Program-made: the position numbers and the translations under genes
The notes under the pieces: model-generated
What the model saw: the letters and a program-made list of their open reading frames with translations, nothing else
Told to the model about the DNA's origin: nothing
Database searches by the model: none
From: Verrucomicrobiota bacterium
GTDB lineage: Bacteria; Verrucomicrobiota; Verrucomicrobiia; Chthoniobacterales; UBA10450
Assembly (NCBI GenBank): GCA_003219995.1
Contig: QHRC01000196.1
Location: 1-19,070, forward strand
Length of the DNA: 19,070 nt
Reading direction: 5' to 3'
Part shown: positions 15,161 to 19,070 of the stretch, one piece after another
Layout of the letters: every line of letters begins with the position of its first letter
Numbering within the stretch: position 1 is the stretch's first letter

Positions 15161-15871
15161 TTAAGCAATAGCCGGATCAAGCGGTGGACGATCTAGTGGC
15201 ACTTTTGCACCCCAGATCAGAAGCCAAAAGATTATCGGCAATTCCCCGGCCTCAAGGACCATCGCGAACTGGTCAACAAGATGCCGGTACGATGGCAGAA
15301 GCAGGGAGGTAAAGGAACTCGCCAGATAGCCGGAAGCTGCGATGAACAGCAAGTAGCCTAAGAAGCGAGGAATGAAACCGGATCGAATGACAAGAATCCC
15401 GAACGGAAATAGCCAAAGCCCCCAGAAGATTTGCGCAACGATAAATCCCTGGCCATGCAAACGGAGAAACATATAGGCCAGAGCGTCCAGCTGACCCTTT
15501 TCGAATGCCGACAGGAAACTGGCACCGCTGACGAGCACCAGCGCAGCGATTTCGTTGAGTAGATTGAGAAGCGAGATAGGGATGGAGATCAAGAGCAAGG
15601 TGGCCATCGCCACCGCATGTTTCTCGCTAACCGCCTTGAATAAGCGGTAGAGAGCCAGAACTACAAAAATGAAAATGGTAAAGGCAATCAGTTCGCTGGC
15701 GATACCGAGGCGGAGAAGGGTCTCGGAAGCGCGAATGCGATTGGCTGTGGCCGTTGCATCTCCAGATACGATCAGCTTGCCCGGGACATAGGCGAGGCAA
15801 AAGAAGCCGATGATGCTGGCCAACAGATACAGAAGTCCCGCAACTCTTGCTTGTTTCTTGGTTGAGTTCAT
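15161..15871 (-). CDS. DUF4386 membrane protein (copy 1, intact)
   Basis: A 236-residue protein with six or seven predicted membrane helices. The start QARVAGLLYLLASIIGFFCL and the loop RIRASETLLRLGIASELIAF followed by DALAYMFLRLHGQGFIVAQI are the recognisable DUF4386 features, shared with the two neighbouring copies (ARIAGLFDLLEG; ALTFIFLRFSARAF). The function of DUF4386 is not established. The ATG at 15869-15871 has GGAG about 7 nt upstream. It is the only complete one of three paralogues here and the last gene of the co-directional cluster before the TPR gene. Ends IWGAKVPLDRPPLDPAIA. Confidence 0.88.
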   Translation of the reverse strand: MNSTKKQARVAGLLYLLASIIGFFCLAYVPGKLIVSGDATATANRIRASETLLRLGIASELIAFTIFIFVVLALYRLFKAVSEKHAVAMATLLLISIPISLLNLLNEIAALVLVSGASFLSAFEKGQLDALAYMFLRLHGQGFIVAQIFWGLWLFPFGILVIRSGFIPRFLGYLLFIAASGYLASSFTSLLLPSYRHLVDQFAMVLEAGELPIIFWLLIWGAKVPLDRPPLDPAIA

Positions 15872-15891
15872 TTCTTTTCTCCGCCTTTATT

Positions 15892-16577
15892 TCAACTTCT
15901 TGCTGAAACGGGCTCACCGCTTTCCGATAGCTTTAATCCTTTAAAGAGAAGCCATAGACTCAGTGCTAATTCGAAAAGAGCAATCGGTGAGTCGAACCAG
16001 TAGCGCACACGACGCACCACGCCGACGAGATGAGGCCAAAGATCGACAATGACTTGGGGATGTAGTTCGACTTAAGCCACAGATAACTGCAAACCGTGGC
16101 GGCCAACCCAAAGAAAGGCAGGCCGGCGTAGTAGTCGTCAAAATTTGCCGCCAGATGCAGTCTCGCCAGAGTCTGTAATCGATCGGCCTCGAACACTTGC
16201 AAGTAGCTAGCGCTACCCAAATGCCGCAGCGCTCCTAACATGTTGAGCGTCGTAAGAAGCCACAACAGGGCAAATACCAGGCGGAACAATGCGCCTACCA
16301 ATGCGAGGCCTTGATTTACTGGCCTAAGGATCAGGTAGAGCGCCGCGAGTAGAACGACAACGCCTGCGCTGTAAATGAGAAAACAGACGGCGGTGATACG
16401 AAATTGTGTTTCATGCGCGACGATGTTCCGAGCGGTTTCCACCGCATTGCCTGGAACGATGAGAGGGTTGAGCAGCACATAGTTGGCGAACACGACGATC
16501 GCCACCGTGAGAAGGCCGCTAATTCCCGCGACTTTTGCCGCGGTGCGTTGTGAGTTGTCGATGTTGCGAACTGTCAT
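15892..16577 (-). pseudogene. DUF4386 membrane protein (copy 2), C-terminus out of frame
   Basis: The open frame 15966-16577 (203 residues) begins with a strong ribosome site (AGGAGGAAGTGAA before ATG) and has typical DUF4386 sequence: KVAGISGLLTVAIVVFANYV, then LLNPLIVPGNAVETARNIVA and RLHLAANFDDYYAGLPFFG. After SIFGLISSAWCVVCA it turns into TGSTHRLLFSN and stops. The next minus-strand frame reads YWFDSPIALFELALSLWLLF followed by KGLKL up to a TGA at 15892-15894, which is the expected final helix of the family (compare AGELPIIFWLLIWGAK in copy 1). A deletion of roughly 60 nt plus a frame change between 16000 and 16020 is inferred by comparison with copy 1. The truncated protein may still be made but lacks the last membrane helices. 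Confidence 0.7.
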
Positions 16578-16641
16578 TTCACTTCCTCCTAACGAGAGAG
16601 ATCAACTGCAGGGACGGCATCGTCTCGCTAGATGCGGTCGT

Positions 16642-17124
16642 TCATTTGGTTTCGGGCGGTAAAAGGCCAAGTTGGCGCATCATTGAAAGCTGATCGAAGG
16701 CGGACCATTCTTCTTTGATCTTTCCATCGGCGATTCGCCAAATGGTGATGCCAGCCAATTCTACTTTCTTTCCTGTCGCGGGAAGCCCGTTTCCGGTGCC
16801 GGTGTTGGTGCCGCGAGCGACCCAGTAAACGGTGACGAGATCGCCCTCAGCGATCAACTTCCTCGGTTCGATAACCACGTCGGAAAACGCCTGGTGCCAG
16901 CCTTTCAATGCTGCTTGGTCTTCTTCCAGGCTCGCATCATGGCGAACGCCGTGATTAACAAAATCCCTGGCATAGAGCTGATCCGCCAGTTCGAAGTGCC
17001 CATTGCTGAGAATTTCTTCAAAGGCGCTTTTGGCAACCGCTTTATTTTGTTCCTGCAAAGGGGATGCGAAAAGCGAGCCAGCAAGTAGGAATGAACATGT
17101 GCTAAGAGTTCTGATTGTTTTCAT
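16642..17124 (-). CDS. secreted SnoaL-like ester cyclase/NTF2-fold protein
   Basis: A 160-residue protein with an N-terminal signal peptide (KTIRTLSTCSFLLAGSLFAS, cleavage likely after Ala20) and no lipobox, so a periplasmic location is inferred. The mature part is a SnoaL-like polyketide-cyclase/NTF2 fold of the ester-cyclase group: NGHFELADQLYARDFVNHGV, then WHQAFSDVVIEPRKLIAEGD and LAGITIWRIADGKIKEEWSA, followed by FDQLSMMRQLGLL, which is the characteristic end. Many such proteins are annotated as ester cyclases without proven activity. It lies 17 bp downstream of the dehydrogenase gene in the same direction, suggesting co-transcription, and 64 bp upstream of DUF4386 copy 2. No clear ribosome site precedes the ATG. 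Confidence 0.85.
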   Translation of the reverse strand: MKTIRTLSTCSFLLAGSLFASPLQEQNKAVAKSAFEEILSNGHFELADQLYARDFVNHGVRHDASLEEDQAALKGWHQAFSDVVIEPRKLIAEGDLVTVYWVARGTNTGTGNGLPATGKKVELAGITIWRIADGKIKEEWSAFDQLSMMRQLGLLPPETK

Positions 17125-17141
17125 GAGTTTCGTTTGCTAGG

Positions 17142-18317
17142 TTAGGTTTTGTTCTCTTGTTCGACAGTTAGGATCACTTTTCCGCGAGCGTGCCCTGCTT
17201 CCAGATACTTCATAGCTTCACGTATCTGACTTAACGGGTAAGTCCGGTCGATTACTGGTGTCACCTTTCCGGCCTGCATGAGATCGCTCATTTTAGTCAG
17301 GTCATCTTGGCGGATTTCCGCCAGCATCATGCCCATCTTCTGGCTGATGAACGGTGACATCAGCATCGTTTTGATCGGGCGAGCCATCGGACCGACGATC
17401 CGGCCATCGTTTGGTCCTCCGCCTCCGATTAGGACATAGATTCCCTTGGGCTTTAAGACCCGCTTGAATCCTAACAACGGCTGCGTTCCAACATTGTCGA
17501 GAATGACGTCGTAACGTTCGGTGCTTTTCATGAAATCCTCTTTCGTGTAATCAATGACGTGATCTGCGCCGAGGGAGCGAACCATGTCCAGGTTCCTGGT
17601 GCTGCAGACGCCAGTCACATCTGCACCGAACGACTTTGCGATTTGGACGGCGAAGGTTCCCACACCTCCAGACGCGCCGTTGATCAACACTTTTTGCCCG
17701 GGCTGAACCTTTCCCTTGTCGCGAAGACCTTGCAACGCAGTCAATCCCGCCACAGGCACTGCCGCTGCCTGTTCGAATGTAAGATTAGCTGGTTTCAGCG
17801 CGAGTTTGGTTTTGCCAGCACATACATACTCCGCGAAAGCGGCGCCGTGTCCGGTGCCGAACACTTCGTCGCCTGGTTTGAACTGGGTTACGTTCTTGCC
17901 AACCGCTTCGACTTCGCCGGCAAGATCGACACCTAGTCGTGGATCCTTTGGTTTGCGCAGGCCAGCCCCTAGCGCGCGCATGATGTAGGGCGTGCCTTCC
18001 ATGAAATGCCAGTCCAGTGGATTGAGTGAAGCCGCGCGAACTTTGACCAAAACTTGGTCGTCGTTAGGAGTCGGCTTCTTGACGTCCCTGATCTCGAGAA
18101 CGTCGGGGGATCCATAGTTGGTATAGACAACGGCTTTCATGTGTGGTTCTCCTGTGTCGATAGGTTCTTGCCGAGCGCCAGTAGCCCAAGCGTAGATGGC
18201 GAAGCCTCCGATCAGTACGATGATCAGATAAAAGACGCGTTTGAGGACTCGGCGAATCCTACCTTTGCGGCGTGGCGATTTTTCTGCAGTCGATTCTGTT
18301 GTTAGGTTTGCGCTCAT
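17142..18317 (-). CDS. quinone-oxidoreductase-type (MDR) dehydrogenase with membrane-anchor N-terminus and internal start
   Basis: A 391-residue medium-chain dehydrogenase/reductase. Residues 1-59 are a basic leader (RRKGRIRRVLKR) and one membrane helix (about 27-48, VFYLIIVLIGGFAIYAWATG). The enzyme proper begins at Met60 with MKAVVYTNYGSPDVLEIRDV, the usual start of QOR/YhdH-like NAD(P)H-dependent oxidoreductases. It then shows GVDLAGEVEAVGKNVTQFKP, PVAGLTALQGL, the nucleotide-binding VLINGASGGVG (210-220) and GKVTPVIDRTYPLSQIREAM, ending GHARGKVILTV. No zinc-binding cysteine set is seen, so a zinc-free quinone/enone reductase is likely. Both the first ATG (AAGGAG, 6-nt spacing) and Met60 (AGGAG, 8-nt spacing) have good ribosome sites, so anchored and soluble forms may both be made. 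The start overlaps the preceding DUF4386 stop as ATGA, implying translational coupling. Confidence 0.9.
   Translation of the reverse strand: MSANLTTESTAEKSPRRKGRIRRVLKRVFYLIIVLIGGFAIYAWATGARQEPIDTGEPHMKAVVYTNYGSPDVLEIRDVKKPTPNDDQVLVKVRAASLNPLDWHFMEGTPYIMRALGAGLRKPKDPRLGVDLAGEVEAVGKNVTQFKPGDEVFGTGHGAAFAEYVCAGKTKLALKPANLTFEQAAAVPVAGLTALQGLRDKGKVQPGQKVLINGASGGVGTFAVQIAKSFGADVTGVCSTRNLDMVRSLGADHVIDYTKEDFMKSTERYDVILDNVGTQPLLGFKRVLKPKGIYVLIGGGGPNDGRIVGPMARPIKTMLMSPFISQKMGMMLAEIRQDDLTKMSDLMQAGKVTPVIDRTYPLSQIREAMKYLEAGHARGKVILTVEQENKT
18149..18153 (-). promoter_or_regulatory. internal Shine-Dalgarno for soluble dehydrogenase
   Basis: AGGAG on the minus strand, 8 nt before the ATG of Met60 (18138-18140). 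That Met is where most family members begin. The site lies within the coding sequence for the short linker after the membrane helix (DTGEPH). Confidence 0.6.
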
Positions 18318-18763
18318 TCGTTTCTCCTTATGTGAATGTTTGAGTTGAGTGATCTGTGATGGGCGGCGGAGCTAGCCTGCTCGTTCCATCGTTGAACGTT
18401 CACGCCCATCACGAGCAGCCACAGCATCAGCGATAGTTCTCCAGGTGCGGCTAGGGCTTGATTGTAAGGCGAAAGGTAATGAGCGAGGGGCGGCCATAGG
18501 AAGGTCAGCCAGCACAAGCCCGCAAGCGCCTCCAGCACGCCGAGAATTCGAGGCATGAAAGTCGACCTAAAAATGAGGTAGCCGATTAGCACGCACCAAA
18601 TTCCAAAGAACGCCAGGTAGGTGATGAACGCCCGCGCGCTGAATCGTAGAAAGATGAAGGTCAGCGCCTGTAACTGGTCGACGTTGAATGCGCCGAATGA
18701 CTGCCCAGCTTCCATTACTATCAGCGGGGCGACTTGAAAGAGGCTGCTAGAACGCTGCTGCAA
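18314..18763 (-). CDS. DUF4386 membrane protein (copy 3), C-terminal part (frameshifted)
   Basis: C-terminal portion of a third DUF4386 protein: SLFQVAPLIVMEAGQSFGAF, then VDQLQALTFIFLRFSARAFI and RSTFMPRILGVLEALAGLCW, then AAPGELSLMLWLLVMGVNV, the last two being family features. The formal start at 18763 is an artefact of the frame; the real N-terminal part is in the frame 18721-19070. The two frames overlap by 43 nt, so a single-base insertion or deletion near 18740-18770 explains the break. Its stop codon overlaps the ATG of the dehydrogenase gene (ATGA). Together with the upstream piece it would give a protein of normal length. Confidence 0.8.
   Translation of the reverse strand: MQQRSSSLFQVAPLIVMEAGQSFGAFNVDQLQALTFIFLRFSARAFITYLAFFGIWCVLIGYLIFRSTFMPRILGVLEALAGLCWLTFLWPPLAHYLSPYNQALAAPGELSLMLWLLVMGVNVQRWNEQASSAAHHRSLNSNIHIRRNE
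18324..18329 (-). promoter_or_regulatory. Shine-Dalgarno for membrane-anchored dehydrogenase
   Basis: AAGGAG on the minus strand, 6 nt before the ATG at 18315-18317, located inside the end of the preceding DUF4386 frame. Confidence 0.6.
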
Positions 18764-19070
18764 GCCTGAATAGCGATCGCCACGAGACCAACGAACGCCG
18801 CTAGTAAAGAGAGACTTGTGTTCACAGGCTTGAACAGCTCATAGAAGAGAAAGGTCCATGCGGTATGACACGCAACGCCAATGAGCGCGGCCAGAATAGA
18901 GAACCGAAACAACAGCCCATGCGCGAGGATGTTGGCCGCTGTCGCCGCGGCATTGCTCGAAACAACGAGCATTCCAGGAACGATCACCTGGCCGAATCCG
19001 GACGTCAGACCTTCGAGCAAATCAAAGAGACCGGCGATTCTGGCTTTGAAACGCGGTGACGCTTTTGTGG
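18721..19070 (-). CDS. DUF4386 membrane protein (copy 3), N-terminal part, 5' end beyond window
   Basis: The frame is open to the right edge, beyond the formal TTG start at 19020. Translating the edge gives SPRFKARIAGLFDLLEGLTS, which is the standard DUF4386 N-terminus, so the true start lies just outside the window. It continues VVSSNAAATAANILAHGLLF (compare DATATANRIRASETLLRLG in copy 1) and FYELFKPVNTSLSLLAAFVG, then runs into ASFKSPR and a TGA at 18721-18723, while the continuing family sequence lies in the next frame (18314-18763). Four hydrophobic segments are visible. A one-base error or mutation is the simplest cause of the break. Confidence 0.8.
   Translation of the reverse strand, partial: TKASPRFKARIAGLFDLLEGLTSGFGQVIVPGMLVVSSNAAATAANILAHGLLFRFSILAALIGVACHTAWTFLFYELFKPVNTSLSLLAAFVGLVAIAIQACSSVLAASFKSPR

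Noticed and set aside
1..19070. CRISPR array, rRNA, riboswitch or phage genes
   Set aside because: No regularly spaced repeats, conserved rRNA segments, riboswitch cores or phage structural or integrase genes were seen.

Overview
The window looks like a chromosomal stretch of a moderately GC-rich Gram-negative bacterium, most likely of the Verrucomicrobia (Chthoniobacterales/Udaeobacter-like) or a close relative. This is inferred from the mixture of a Pup-system Dop and ARC ATPase outside Actinobacteria, a stand-alone infC, a YmdB-type phosphodiesterase, TolB-like/TPR membrane proteins and DUF4386 paralogues. No taxonomic marker was searched.

Layout. 1-913 (-) is the N-terminal part of a secreted N-acetylmuramoyl-L-alanine amidase running off the left edge. 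It diverges from a YmdB-like phosphodiesterase (955-1794, +), which converges on infC (1798-2379, -; apparent CTG start). Then come a DsbA/FrnE-like protein (-), a rhomboid protease (+) whose start region and linker each carry a copy of a structured repeat, and an alpha-glucan phosphorylase (+) split by a frameshift near 5830.

7325-11142 (-) holds two Pup-proteasome genes, arc/mpa and dop. They are separated by a REP-associated tyrosine transposase (RAYT) bracketed by three 25-nt palindromic REP sequences. No pup/UBact, prcB, prcA or pafA is in the window, and ARC lacks the C-terminal GQYL tail of mycobacterial Mpa. A sigma70-like promoter precedes arc. A tRNA-Asp(GTC) follows on the + strand and converges on an ATP/ADP-antiporter-like MFS protein (11447-12748, -). 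After about 320 bp without a convincing gene comes a TolB-like/TPR membrane protein (13069-15066, -).

15161-19070 (-) is a co-directional cluster: three DUF4386 membrane proteins, a SnoaL-like ester cyclase and a quinone-oxidoreductase-type dehydrogenase. The dehydrogenase has two well-spaced Shine-Dalgarno/ATG pairs, which predict a membrane-anchored and a soluble form. Two of the three DUF4386 genes are frame-disrupted.

With the glucan phosphorylase that makes three apparent frameshifts in 19 kb. They are either real gene decay or assembly errors, and read mapping would decide. The most interesting points are the RAYT-split, pup-less arc/dop locus, the base-pairing-conserving repeat in the rhomboid gene, and the dual-start dehydrogenase.
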